Origin: Mastigias papua
Taxonomy: Eukaryota > Cnidaria > Scyphozoa > Rhizostomeae > Mastigiidae
Assembly (NCBI GenBank): GCA_964019165.1
Contig: OZ025271.1
Span: 14,549,759 to 14,613,758 of the forward strand
Direction of reading: 5' to 3'
DNA: 64,000 bases
In this document: positions 1 through 11,336 of the stretch, in pieces
Layout: every line of letters begins with the position of its first letter
How positions within the stretch are numbered: position 1 is the first letter of the stretch
Translations under genes and position numbers: made by a program
The notes under the pieces: model-generated
Seen by the model: the letters and a program-made list of their open reading frames with translations, nothing else
Told to the model about the DNA's origin: nothing
The model's database searches: none

Positions 1-30
1 AAGCATTTGAATCACAAAGTTATTACTTAC

Positions 31-114
31 CATGATTGGAAACACAGCCAATGTCCCCGACAATAACGGTGGCCCCATCTGATGCGCTAATCGAAGTGAT
101 TGGCCTATTTGTCA
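31..114 (-). CDS. Internal coding exon of an unrecognised gene (phase 1-1)
   Basis: On the minus strand a pyrimidine-rich stretch ending in TTTGTAG precedes 84 bases that end in CATG followed by GTAAGT, a near-ideal donor. Only one frame is open. It reads TNRPITSISASDGATVIV and then GDIGCVSNHG, with one partial codon at each end, so the exon is in phase 1 on both sides. Symmetrical phase 1-1 exons are typical of shuffled extracellular modules, and a single Cys after a short hydrophobic strand would suit a small beta-rich secreted or cell-surface domain; this is inference. The rest of the gene lies left of the window (downstream) and in unrecognised exons to the right (upstream). I do not recognise the family. 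A canonical minus-strand donor near 4826 could belong to an upstream exon of the same gene but nothing ties them together. Confidence 0.5.
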
Positions 115-765
115 CTACAAACAAGGAAGCTATGTTCAGAGAATTTACATATTTGATTCGCACACCAACAAAAGACCTGACAAGCATAAAGTGAACTGAT
201 ACATTTTACATGAAGCACAAGATGCAACATCACTAGGCTGACATCAGTCAAGATGTTATGCAAACAGTTGGTCAAGTACAGTTGACATCCGCTATCTTGA
301 ACCTTCACGGGGCCCAATAATCTGTTCAAAATAGCGAATTTTAGAGATATTACAGAATGTTAGAGTCAAATTATTGAAAAAACTCTGAAATTATAAAAAT
401 TAGTCACATTTCTACTTCATTGCCAGTATATGCATGCTTTCCCCCATGAACTCCAACAAATAGTTATGTAAACCATTGTTGACCTAATTCTATAGATAAC
501 TAAAAGAAGCAAATAATGGGAGATCTTATAGATCTGAAAAGTAAAGGCCCAAAATGAAAGATATTGAAAAAAGTAAAATATTACGAACAAGAGCAAATAA
601 GCATATCATGTTTTCTTACAAAATAGTTCTTGGAAATGATCATGTTTACTTTTTAAAGAACTCTTCGATACTTAAATCATCAAACGTTCGAATGTTTTCA
701 TTTGCCAAAGACAAGTAGACTTGTGTTGCTCTTTTTAACTTTGATCAGAAAATTCGATATATACG
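115..765. other. Non-coding stretch, probable intron
   Basis: AT-rich sequence upstream of the minus-strand exon. I see no convincing exon, RNA gene or mobile element; the 74-residue open frame here overlaps the exon's intron and has no coding features. Confidence 0.4.
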
Positions 766-958
766 GTATTTCCGACACACGGGACCACGAAAATTGTTCG
801 AGATAGTGAAAAGTTCGAGATATAGGAGTTCGATGTATCCAACGTTATTTATAAGGAAATATTAACTCAAAACTCAGGGGATTTAAAAAATCATTTGACA
901 TGGCGAAACTTCGAGATAAACCGCATGTGGGATAGTGGATCTCGACTGTATTTTACTG
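766..958. mobile_element. Pogo/Tigger-like element fragment
   Basis: The right end reads, inward on the minus strand, TA then CAGTAAAATACAGTCGAG, the usual form of a pogo/Tigger terminus with a TA target. The motif TTCGAGATA or a near match occurs four times inside (near 797, 812, 826 and 909) in mixed spacing, as subterminal repeats. The left end is less clear, and no transposase is visible. Short non-autonomous remnant. Confidence 0.35.
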
Positions 959-1285
959 TATGTAAGGAGAGAGATGCTACGAAGTGGAACATTTGGGATG
1001 TGGCAAACTCGAGAAGAAGGAATTGCTATACAATACTAAGAAAAATGGTACAGAGCATACCTATGTCCCTCTGCCTTCCGAACATCTTCAATATTTTGTC
1101 CATTCCTAAAATTAGACACAAGAAACGTAAAAAGAAAAATTATTAACTATTCACAGCTGCACCATAAATGAAATTCTCATATAATTTAATACACAATATT
1201 CAGCTCTTGTAAAGGAAATGCTCATAAGAACTAAGCAAATGATAACACTACGAGTATCGAAAGTTGATTCAAGACAATCCAAGGT

Positions 1286-1378
1286 GATCCTGTACGAGAC
1301 TTGAATCCTGCACGAGACTTGAACCCTGCATGAGACTTGAATCCTGCATGAGACTTGAATCCTGCACGAGACTTGTAT
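1286..1378. repeat. 18-bp minisatellite, about five units
   Basis: Unit close to ACGAGACTTGAATCCTGC, repeated about five times with one or two changes each (acgag/atgag, aatcc/aaccc). Read on the minus strand the unit length of 18 keeps a frame open as IQVSCR repeated; this follows from a unit length divisible by three and is not evidence of a gene. Confidence 0.85.
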
Positions 1379-2671
1379 CAAACCAAGTAACGCCTCCAGA
1401 TTACTTATGACCTCTCAGTTACGAGATAGGACTTTAACAGACACCAAATCTAGACTGCAACTCTTTGATACAACTTACTTCTAAAAAATATCTCTTTGAG
1501 ATTCAAAAAGATGAATGAACTATATAGATTGTGTCAAATTTTGGGCTTCATAATTTGACTATTCAGTGTAGACCCAGAGGAGGACGCTTGAAGGGATGAG
1601 GAGGGTAGTCACCCCACCCCTACTAATCTAACAGAATGCATACAAGGTGAACTAAAAAGAACACCAATTAATAAAAATGTTTGTCTGAGACCTGCAGCAA
1701 GGCTCTCTTAAAAATATAAGAGCTGATGCATAAAACCAGATGCAGTAAATTTACTAGTGGTTATCTCTTGATAAGTTTCTAATTTACAAAGTTTAATAGA
1801 ATGAAGGTACTTTAAACATTTGGAATTTAGTACCTATCCAACCCAGGGGTGGACTTTGTATGTGTTGGGTGCGACAGTCAAATGCTCTTCGTTTACTCGG
1901 TAAATTACTATTTCATTACACAGAAATATAGGAACTGCATAGAGCAGACCAGTATTTAGGTGAATCATGTTTACCCACAGGGGTAAACTATGCACGTAAA
2001 TACTCTCCAATGTTTAAAAAATGCTGTGACAAGCTGCATTCAATAGAAGATATCGTAAGAACTATTGAAGCTTCAGACAAGAATATCAATGACATCATCA
2101 GTCCCTATCTATCTAAAACAAATGTATCTCTATATTCAGAAAGGGGGTTTACATATATTCTGTAAGTGTGCAGTCCCTAAATCTTCCCCAATTAAACAAC
2201 GGTGCACACCTTCACTTTCACTATATCAAATGCAATATCAAGCTTCACTGCCAAATCCAGGGATGGTGCCCCGAATTTATAGCTAGCAGGAAGGGCTGAA
2301 ATACTTTGTGTAATGATGTAGGGCAACACACCACAGCTGGAACTAACAGGGGGAAATGGTTTTCAAATTTCATCCCCTAGAATAAAATGGCATCTCGGAA
2401 GATTTGCATTAGAGAGGAAATAAGACCATAAATAGAAAAAATGGGGTGCCCAGGCCACCTATGGAAAGGCTTTCCGATATATCAATATCAAAAAATACTT
2501 CCTGAAGAATTAACAGAACAGTACAAGAGCCCTATAAATGCTAATGAAAACCGGTTGAGGAAAGGAGACACTTTGAAGTTGATCTAGCAGTCTCTGACAA
2601 TTTCGCATCATCCATAGTTATAGTAAATAACATCATTACATTCTCTAAACCTTCATACACATATAATTACC
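1379..2671. other. Non-coding stretch
   Basis: No supported gene. GC-rich patches at 1567-1620 and around 1843-1875 (CCAGGGGTGGACTT) look like ends of hAT-type elements but no matching inverted partner or target duplication was found. Confidence 0.35.
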
Positions 2672-2762
2672 ATAATGATTGGATTAAGTCCCCGGGGCTG
2701 TCTCGTTAGAAGCGATTTTGTGAGTGTGGGCTTATTCGAGGGGGGCCTATTAAATTAGAATT
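2672..2762. mobile_element. Fragment of the CGAATAAGCCCCC dispersed family
   Basis: Contains GGGCTTATTCGAGGGGGG, the signature shared with the better-preserved copies at 10353-10665 and 46261-46718. Both ends are missing here. Confidence 0.4.
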
Positions 2763-5700
2763 CCTTAGTTATACCAACGAGAATACCTTATGCAATTTCT
2801 CAATATAGACTATTTTTCAATAGTAGGTAAATCATTATTCCTTCCGACAGAAAAATACAGATCTCTAATACTTCACCAAATAAAACGTGCTCAATGGTTA
2901 TACCTTACAGCTAGCGCTGCCATTGTACAACATTCCTATTTTGGCTATTACCATTGGTAAGCATTAAATTGTTGTTTCTTAACGGTGAAAAGGGATTTCT
3001 CTATCTATATGGCATGGTCTGGCACTGACGGAAGAGTGTTGACTCAAAATCGTGCTCGGTCTGTAACTGAACAAAGCTCGTATATGGAAAAGACAAACTG
3101 ACATTTGGATGTAATGTATATCTGACAACAGTATGCAACCGCTGATAATTTTGAACCACTTGCAACAAAACACTCGCTATGTCTATATGAAGCATTGAAT
3201 AGTTCTATTGATAGTTGGCTGTGCAATGACTGTGCAGGAATAGTTAAATAACCAATCAGAGCTCAACGTCACGTGATTTCAATTGCTGTAGTGTTATAGT
3301 GTCAGTATATCATTCGAATCTATCAGTTCAATTTGAAACACACCCACCCCTCCCCTCTTAAATCACAGCAACCCTAACCTTCATATGCACAAGATCTAAT
3401 CTAAGAACGGTCATTCCAGCGGCAAAACCAAAACATGAAAAATGACATGTAGCCATCAACTCTATATTCCTATTGTTACTAAATGATGGTATCACAGAGG
3501 TGGGGAAGTGAGGTCCTTTATTACAAAGTGAAGACTTTTAGGGGGCTAAGATTATTTCCAATGATATTGTAAACAGGTATTAAACAACCGTTCAAAAGAA
3601 GCTGCAAGAATGTTGAAATGATAACACTGAAAAAATGTCAATATCATCTATTTAGCCTCATAATATTACTTTCTGTTCATTTTCATTGTTGTTTCTTCAT
3701 GATAAAGTCAAATCATTTTAGATAACTTAAACTTAAATCGTCTTAACAAAATAATGATAATCCCAATTAATAAAGCCAATAAATCCTAATAAATAAAGCT
3801 AACAAAAGAGATGCTTAACAACCTCGATAATAAACAGGAGATCATTCATAACATAACTTGTTCACGCAGTTAAACAACATATATCATAGAGACAAACATT
3901 TTCCTCATACATAACCCATTTCGATCGATACCTTTTGTCCTCAATCCGGATTGCAGAGTGAGGCCTTTCTCAAGTGTGCACGAGCAAAAGATCACGTGTA
4001 CAAGTGTGCAAATGGTTTCAGGTGTGTACCTTAAGTACGTATACACGTGACTTATTGGCCTACGCGCTTTTCAAAATAAGACCATTTCAGTTATTTCTGT
4101 TGTTTTCTAACTTCCAAAAGCCTATCAACAAGATGCACGTCAATGGTTTCTTTATTATTTGAAAGCTCGCAAATGTTTAAATTAACCAACCGAACCACGC
4201 CCTATCGCCTATAACACCCTGTCACGCCCACACTTTGTGTACAATAACAATCAATCTTTAGTGTGCACTTGCCAAACTCTGCAGTTTGTGCATCAAATAA
4301 ACCGAAATAAACTACTTACTGCATATGCCATGGCCTGACATTTCTCATCAAACAATCGTTCAATTGGTTAACCCCATGCACGTTAAGAGGTTGAAACTCT
4401 ACATGTACCTAATGCATAAAACTAATAAAGATATTTTACGTCATCAACTAATACTATGGTCACATTTGTATATGGAAGCAAAATAAAACCAAAATACTCG
4501 TAAATTACTTGTATACAATTACTAGCATATATTCCAATGAATCTCCTGTCTGGTAATACTTTGATAACTTGCCTTTTATTGGTTTATATTTACGATTCTG
4601 AACTAAAGTACATTCGTATCAAGTGCTGTGTGTTTTGTCTTCACGCCGAATGAATGATGACGCCATGATACCTTCGCTTCCCAGAAGACAAAACGGCCTA
4701 ACATACAATCGTATCCTAACATCACTTCCCAGTATCAATCGATCAACGTCATCATTAAATAAAACACTATTGCGATTAACCTCACAGACATTACAACGAA
4801 ATCGGATTGACAAAGTTGTACTTACCACTAAAGACGTAAAAACCTTCACTCAAGTAACAAACAACTATAAATTGCTCGCAACAAGGAAATTCGCAGACAC
4901 GGAAGCACAAGAGCGTAACAAGCAAACAAAACAACGAATACAAATGTAAACAAAGGGGATTGTCTCAAATCATGTGATCTGTCTCCATGCATGATATCCA
5001 TTCACAATACTTAGGTAATTTCCCCTGAAAACTCACACACCCACACGTGCTTACTGAGTTATTCTGGCAAGCAAAGTTTAATACACAAACGTCCGTTAAC
5101 GGCCTCCAACCCCCTAAACTTTCTGGTCAATGAACAGATATCAGTAAGAAAATACAAAGAAGGAAAAGTGGATTGTAGCACGTGATCACTAGTAGATGAT
5201 CATTGAACGGCGAATGTCTCCTCCGCATTACAGATAACAACAAACAACAAAGACTCAAATGACTCCAGTTTAATGTTCCGAATCCCTATTATTTGTTTTC
5301 TTTTATGTAATGAATAGAGATTTGTGTTTGAGTCTCCCAATTTCTTTAACTCCATTAGGAAGGAGCCATTTGTAAATAATACGTCTCTTTCAAATTACAA
5401 GATGATTTTATCAGTATGGAATTCTAAGCAAAGTGCTCTCCGTCCAATAAAGTCGCTTTTTATGCCAAAAACATAGCTATTCAACTTGTGTTAGCGTAAA
5501 TAGTAAGCTTAGGCCAAATGATTCGATTTTCCATTCGACTTCATTTGGCCTCAAAGTCGAGCATTTTCGAATATGTCCAGCAAGATTAATAGAGTTTTCG
5601 CTCGACTTTAAACTCCACTTCTGCGTTTTGTTGGCGTCTACAAGCTGACACATATTTTGCATAGAAGATATTTTCCCGCTATAGGACACGTCATATCACA

Positions 5701-6162
5701 TGCTTTCATTAAGTAGTCAACTTTTTCACTGGATTTCTCCCTCAGCAGAACCTCAGATGGAAAATCAAGTCATCTTCACACAGCTTCTAAAGCACCAAGT
5801 TTGCAATTCATAGCATTTTGCTAGATAGGTCCTTGGTGACAATTGTGAAATTAAAAAGTGTCCACATTGGGTCACACATACGTTCTGGATATTTAGGACA
5901 GAACATTATGTATTAGCAAGTCCTTTATCAATCGGTTCTGTTACAAATTATAACTTTCACTATCTACGCTTTTAAAGCCACTTCATAATAAACCATTGCA
6001 GAGTGGGGGTCCTAAAGAAAAGACGTTTAAGTTGCTCTAGGGGCATCGCAGATTGTCTGTTCGACCCCGTCTATAAGAATGAATCAGTAGTTGCTTGTGG
6101 AGAGGGCCATGACCCGTCCATTGAGAACAACACTTCGTTTGCATAACTTTCCATTATGCTCT
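2763..6162. other. Long stretch without a supported gene
   Basis: Several open frames of 60-108 residues occur, including overlapping frames on both strands at 4619-4949, but none has a recognisable motif. One canonical minus-strand splice donor (TTTAGTG then GTAAGTAC) lies at about 4826 and may end a short untranslated or coding first exon. The rest is plain AT-rich sequence. Confidence 0.35.
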
Positions 6163-6664
6163 TTGCGTAGGGGCTTATTTGAGTAGAGCGCTTATTCCGG
6201 ATTCGAGGGGGCCGAGCAATTATCTAAAACTATTGTCTGGCAGTGATTCTTGTTGAAGGACAGAATATGATGTCATAGATTTATGCCCTTGAGAAGACTT
6301 TGTTTGCAAAGAATGTAGCTATCATATGTCAATATGGAATTGAGGGGGTAAGATCGCTCCTGTCGCCCTTTGCTCCGCACAAGCCTACTAATGTTGTCTA
6401 TATTTCTTTTTGTTTATTTATGTTTACCTCTTACTATCAAAAGCCTTTGAAATAGAGAATGGAAGGAAAGCTCTCATTGCCCCACTAGGGTAGTAACTCC
6501 TATTCTCCGAAGTATTAAAAGAACAGTTAAAATTTCGGCATTAGCCTCTACCAACATCCATGCTATCATGTGGGATGGGGGCTTATTCAAGGGGGCTTGT
6601 TAACACTTTGAAGTTGTAGCATGGCGGCATATTCCAGGAAGGGGGGTTACTCGATTATTTACAG
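6163..6664. mobile_element. Pogo/Tigger-like remnants
   Basis: Three blocks of the GGGGCTTATTCGAGG family occur (6163-6215, 6574-6600, 6640-6664). The last ends in GATTATTTACAG followed by TA, so on the minus strand it reads TA, then CTGTAAATAATCGAGTAACC, like a pogo-type terminus with TA target. Probably two overlapping or nested partial copies; no transposase frame. Confidence 0.4.
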
Positions 6665-6805
6665 TATCTAGCATCTACACTTAAACTCATTGCCAAGTGA
6701 CTGAAAAATCATTAAATATTCCCCCGTCGTATAAGATGAAGCCCAAGACCATGATTGCATAGTCAATAACACATAGCTTGTTACTTTTCTACAATTCTAC
6801 GTCAT

Positions 6806-7038
6806 GAAAAGTGAAAGTGCGAGAAAATAACCGACCCGAGCGGGATCCGAACTCGCGACCCATGACATTGTACGTCGGTGCTCTACCAACTGAGCTATCG
6901 GGCCACGCTTCCACATCGTTGCTTAGGGGTAGGTCATTTGTTCGCACCGCCACTCTCTTAACCAATTTGCACAGGGGAGCCATCGCAGCTCCATCGCAAT
7001 GTGCAATGGACCTGCTGTTGAGAGAGGACTGCTCACAC
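6806..7038 (-). mobile_element. SINE-like retroposon carrying a tRNA-like region
   Basis: The unit is flanked by a perfect 14-bp direct repeat, CAATTCTACGTCAT, at 6792-6805 and 7039-7052, which is the size expected of a LINE-mobilised target-site duplication. Read on the minus strand there are about 134 bases of unrelated sequence, then a complete 73-base tRNA-like body, then a 25-base T-rich tail. In ordinary tRNA-derived SINEs the tRNA part lies at the 5' end, so its position near the 3' end is unusual. Copy number cannot be judged from this window. Confidence 0.65.
6832..6904 (-). pseudogene. tRNA-like sequence, degenerate
   Basis: Acceptor arms GGCCCGA and TCGGGTC pair over all seven positions (one G-U), the D arm is GCTC...GAGC around AGTTGGTA, and the T arm keeps TTCG. 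The A box (TAGCTCAGTTGG) and B box (GAGTTCGGATCCC) are recognisable. The anticodon stem CCGAC/GTCAT pairs at only three positions, and the T stem has an A-C mismatch. The apparent anticodon, ACA, would be an unadenosine-edited Cys reader not normally used, so I treat this as a retroposon component rather than a working tRNA gene. No CCA is encoded. Confidence 0.7.
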
Positions 7039-7138
7039 CAATTCTACGTCATATTTATATTAGACCTTCTTTTTGTAAATTTTACCACTAATTATTTTTT
7101 AAATTGCACGACAAGTTTTTTAATATGATCCCCAACAC

Positions 7139-7654
7139 TAGTAGGGGCCCTTTAAAATAATAGTTGATCATCTGATTATAGGCTAAATCGGATGGTATAA
7201 TCTACTGAAGAGGCCACACTGTGAAAAAGAATGGAATGAATAAAATGTTGTCGGCAACAACAGAAGAAGAGCATTGAGAAGTGTCAGATAACACCTGTTT
7301 CTGTTACTTAAGCCTGTTTCTAAGTAAGAAGGGAGATTCGGAGTTGATCTATATAGGAAATCGCGTTGTGCTCAAGGAAAAGGGGGATAGCTGCCCCACT
7401 AAACATTCAAATGCCACAAAATTAACCATAGCTTTAGTAATAGCATAAGCATAGCATTCATCATTTTATTCCTTAATAGTTTCATTCTATATGCATTTTC
7501 ATGCAACTTCAAATAGCTTTAAGTGAAGTTATCAACGCTAACAGGGGGGTCGCATCGTAGCCTTTGAATCAAAACATGAAGGCCTATTCGCCACTTTATA
7601 ACTTTTGACGTTAAAAACTGACATACTATGCAAGTAATACCTCGATGAACTGTA
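7139..7654. other. Non-coding stretch
   Basis: No supported feature between the retroposon and the duplicated segment. Confidence 0.4.
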
Positions 7655-7676
7655 GCTTTTAAACAATGCAACTTAC

Positions 7677-7760
7677 CTGATAAGAATTTATCTCGGAAAG
7701 GTAGAGTCTCCTGACAAAACGCTCACTTTCAACTAACAACTCGACATTCAACGAACGAGC
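7677..7760 (-). other. Candidate exon end with conserved splice donor
   Basis: On the minus strand CTTATCAG is followed by GTAAGTTGCATTG. The same 21-base block is intact in the right-hand duplicate (exon end at 9546), although the sequence upstream of it has diverged and no shared reading frame is evident. This suggests a constrained or recently shared 5' untranslated exon, or chance preservation. Confidence 0.3.
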
Positions 7761-8316
7761 CACAAAGAAGTGAAACAAGGAAGCTAAAATAAGACTAAGT
7801 ACTTCATGTGCATTGGTTCCAATTTAAAATTAGACATCAAACCATACAGAAGCGAACGGGTTGCAATATAAGACTTGATGGGTGATATTACAGGCCTAAT
7901 TCCAATGAAACAGCAATGAAATGGAGATCAGCTACATTATATTACTAAACAATCCTAAATTGCATTGAAGTACGTCAGATTACAATGGTGTGCATGGAGA
8001 AAGGGGCTTGAACTCTTATCCTACCAATACGAAACTACATTTACATGTACTTACATATACCTGTTGAGCAAATAGATAGCGGAATCTTTCATCATGATAG
8101 CTTTTATCACGAAATGTTGAAATAGGAGACACCTTTTTATCAGGTAACAATTTCTACGTTTCTGCAAGTTTGGTTTATTGCATCACAATGCCTGAACCAT
8201 TTCTCATGGACACATTTTAGATCATATGAGTTACGTCTTCATCGTCTATTTAATTTAGAAGTGGTTTTAATTTTGATAACAACGTTTTCGTGCTATCCTC
8301 AAGTTTGCACATTGTT

Positions 8317-8324
8317 TATAAATA
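8317..8324 (+). promoter_or_regulatory. TATA-box-like element, left copy
   Basis: TATAAATA in the context TTGTTTATAAATATATTAT, kept in the duplicate at 11086-11093. No cap site or coding exon downstream is conserved between the copies, so function is unproven. Confidence 0.2.
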
Positions 8325-9743
8325 TATTATATGTTAGCAGACTTTTGGAATATATTAGTCAATATCATATCCTTCAGTAGCAAGATAGGTATAATGACTT
8401 GGACGCTCAATGAATTTCTACTCGTTTGCTGTTGCAAAAGATTTGTGTCAGTATACCATCCATTCCCATGGACGATGGAGCTCAAGGGGCCGGAGGGCCT
8501 GGAAAGTGTTGTATGGATTGACGAACGGTAGGGGTTTCATGTCTCCTGATTTTCATTAAATTTTGTAAAAACAATCTGGTCATACGCAGAATATTTAGTG
8601 TGAATTGGGGAGTGTGGCTACATCGCAGTATTGTTTCCATTGTTACGGGACATACAGTTAGATAATGATCAAACAGTTGGTCACTTTTTCAGGACGCCCC
8701 CTTCCGCAAGTTAAATTGTCTAGGGGCATCGCTGTCCTGAGAGTTTATTGCCCCTCTTTCTGTTATAGAAAAAGATACTTTTAAAAACCCAATACTGTAA
8801 TTTTATGTTTTAAATCATCCTTATAAGTTTTCATTCTTCTGCAATGAATTTAACAAATCAACTTTGATGCCAATCCCTAATATTAGATGACATGGAATAA
8901 CTAAATAAAGCTGTAAAACTGATTCATATTTTTTATACGAAGCCGCAAATGGTGATTTCTAGCACCCTCTTCATCTCCATTCAGTACTTTCTGTATAGCT
9001 ACATTTCTGTCTCTACAATTGAACTACCCCCCCCCCAGGCTCCCCCGATAAGAATATTGCTCTGCCTAATGCAATGAACTGAATAATGAGCAACAGCCTC
9101 TGTTTGTAGAGTATGCTTATTCCGCATACGAGGTAATTGCGATAGATCATCCATAAAGCTTATTACTGTGTGAGCATGGCAACGTTCTCATCAAAATCAG
9201 GCTGTGCTTTGTGCATCAGTGGAAATCCTTTTGTCATTTCTTCGAATTGATAACAAACTTGAGTCTATGAATACGAACTGGTTATTTGCTACAACGATAT
9301 TAATTCAAATTTGCAGATGTGAATATGGCTATCAACCACGATGCAACTGTAATTATCCTTTTTCAACTTTAATCGGAGGATCGTATCGTTGTGTTTGAAG
9401 CCAATTTTGGTGGCCTACCTAAATGTAGGTAGGCCTTTTATGTTGCAAGGACAATTCACTATTTTGTAACTTGAAATGTTTAAACACCTTTGTATTATGC
9501 AAACAACAACACGAGAAATTGTAGTATTTTAACAATGCAACTTACCTGATAAGAAAATATAGTGGAAATGTAGCGTATCTTGATAAAATTTTCACATTCA
9601 ACTAATACGTTGATTCTCTACAAATGATGCCACATAGACAATGAAATAAGGAAGCTAAAATGAGACTAAGTACTTCATGTGTATACGTATCCAATTCAAA
9701 ATGAAGTGTCCAACCAGATTGATGGTTACAATATAAGTAAGAT

Positions 9744-10161
9744 CCCAGGAGGGGTACTCACTGCATCTCTATGAGGGGGGGCCTGGTCCATGTCAGCACT
9801 TTGTAGCGGAACCCCAAATATTAAGTCACAGTTTAGAGGAGGTCCAAATATTGAGTCTCAAAATTGTTTAAGAATTGTTCCAAACATTAAAATGTGGACA
9901 ATATCTGAATATCACTTATTATAAGATTATCGTTGTCATATTTATAGTATAAAAACAATATAATTTGTTTTTATAACTTTTTTGTCAATTCTAAGACCCA
10001 AATATTGAATATTTCTTATGCTGTAGTTCTAAAACCCCAAATATTGACCTTTTTTAAAGCTGTCCTTCGCAGACCCCATATATGATTGCTTTTATAAAAT
10101 CCCAGACCCCAAATATTGACATGGACCCCCGTATAGAGAAGAATGGAGTAACCCTCCTGGG
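9744..10161. mobile_element. hAT-like MITE, 418 bp
   Basis: Flanked by a perfect 8-bp duplication AGTAAGAT (9736-9743, 10162-10169). Termini are inverted repeats starting CCCAGGAGGG and stay similar for about 45 bases, through CCATGTCA. The interior carries six copies of a motif close to GACCCCAAATATTGA (near 9811, 9841, 9995, 10035, 10073 and 10105). There is no transposase frame. The 8-bp duplication and terminal structure suit a non-autonomous hAT element. Confidence 0.85.
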
Positions 10162-10352
10162 AGTAAGATTTAAAGGGAGATGTCAAAGACTTAAATCCAA
10201 TGAAAAGGCGATGAAATTGAGATCAGTTGGATAATATCGATTTAATACGTCATTGCACTGTGACGTACGTCAGATTACTAGACGGTGCAGGGATAAAAGG
10301 ACTTTAACTCTTACCCCATCCAAATGGAAATACATTTAGAAGTATCTGCGTA

Positions 10353-10665
10353 CAGTAAATCCTCGAATTGGCCATCCCACGAAAAGCCCCCTTTGAATAA
10401 GTCCCATTGAAAGCACTTCAAATTGCTACTAAGCCCCCATCCTTGAGTACACCGCACACCAAATGATGGTAAATACTTTGATAAAGACTAGTACTTGAAT
10501 GTTGACTGTTCGTTTAGTAGTATGATGGGGAATAGAAGCTTTGACAATGAACTTTTTATGTGACATAGGTCAATTAATTTTATAGCGCCCGCGTTCGAAT
10601 AAGCTCACCCCAATTGGTGTCAAAAATGTATAAGCAACCAAGTAACTAATTCGAGGATTTTATGA
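10353..10665. mobile_element. Pogo/Tigger-like MITE, 313 bp
   Basis: Termini read TA, CAGTAAATCCTCGAATT on the left and the inverted TCATAAAATCCTCGAATT on the right, each bordered by TA, the usual target of the Tc1/mariner superfamily. Interior keeps GAATAAG and AAGCCCCC blocks of the dispersed family. Absent from the matching place in the left duplicate, near 8050. Confidence 0.7.
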
Positions 10666-10676
10666 TATAGTTTTTG

Positions 10677-10775
10677 AGGTAGCGGACACTTGTAACTGGC
10701 GGAGACTTGTAGCTTGCGGACAGTTGTAGCAGCTTGCGGACACTTGTAACTTGCCGACACTTTTAGCTTGATATA
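10677..10775. repeat. Minisatellite of about 18-21 bp units
   Basis: About five imperfect units of TTGCGGACACTTGTAAC type. Present only in the right duplicate, directly beside the pogo-like element. Confidence 0.7.
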
Positions 10776-11085
10776 GCAAAAATCGACTCCACACACGAAT
10801 TATTGGTATCCACTGACTTTGGTGGTAATCCACTTATGATTTTTCTGTTGTTTCATCAAAGTATTTGTTATGACGAAATGTTGAAGTAAGAAGCTCATCA
10901 TATTGTCAGCTGACACTCCCTACGATTCTGCAAGTTTGTTTCACTGTACCAAAATGTCTTAAGAATTTCTCATCGGCACATTTTACATTGTTTCAGTTAT
11001 GCCTTCATTGTTTTCCTTTTATTTGAGAAGTGGTTTTCATTTTGATAACAACATTTTCATGCAGTCGTCACGCTTGCACATTGTA

Positions 11086-11093
11086 TATAAATA
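11086..11093 (+). promoter_or_regulatory. TATA-box-like element, right copy
   Basis: TATAAATA in CATTGTATATAAATATATTAT, aligned with 8317-8324 of the other copy. Confidence 0.2.
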
Positions 11094-11179
11094 TATTATC
11101 TGTTAGTCTACTTTCAAAATATTTTAACCAGTGTCGTTTCCTTTAGCAGCAAAATAAAATGACTTGGATGCTCAGTGAA

Positions 11180-11336
11180 CAGGGATGTAGCAACCGGGGG
11201 GGGGGCGAGAGGGGCCATGGCCCCCACTTTTTAGCAAACTATGCAAAAGTGATCCTTTGAAGCCCAAAATGGACATGGTGCTGTGCCCCTTTTAGGACTT
11301 GACCCCCCCACTTTTTAGATGCTTCCTACATCCCTG
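11180..11336. mobile_element. hAT-like MITE, 157 bp, with empty-site proof
   Basis: Perfect 8-bp duplication TCAGTGAA at 11172-11179 and 11337-11344; termini CAGGGATGTAG and its inverse. The interior is G-rich on the left and C-rich on the right and could fold on itself. The left duplicate has the uninterrupted site at 8396-8420 (GACTTGGACGCTCAATGAA followed directly by the continuing sequence), so the insertion happened after the segmental duplication. Confidence 0.9.

Larger units (their letters stand above)
7655..9360. repeat. Segmental tandem duplication, left copy
   Basis: Aligns by eye along nearly its whole length with 9528-12050. Shared landmarks in order are ATGCAACTTACCTGATAAG (7666 and 9535), AGACTAAGTACTTCATGTG, ACGTCAGATTAC, TTTATAAATATATTAT, ATGACTTGGAYGCTCARTGA, CAAATCRACTTTGATGCCAA and ATACGAGGTAATTGC. 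Divergence is substantial with many small indels, so the duplication is not recent. This copy lacks the three inserted elements found in the other one. Confidence 0.8.

Noticed and set aside
4619..4949. Overlapping 108- and 76-codon frames on opposite strands
   Set aside because: No splice support for a full gene, no motif, and neither is clearly favoured.
6832..6904. Functional tRNA gene
   Set aside because: Anticodon stem pairs at only three positions, the apparent anticodon ACA is not normally used, and the sequence lies inside a retroposed unit with a target duplication.
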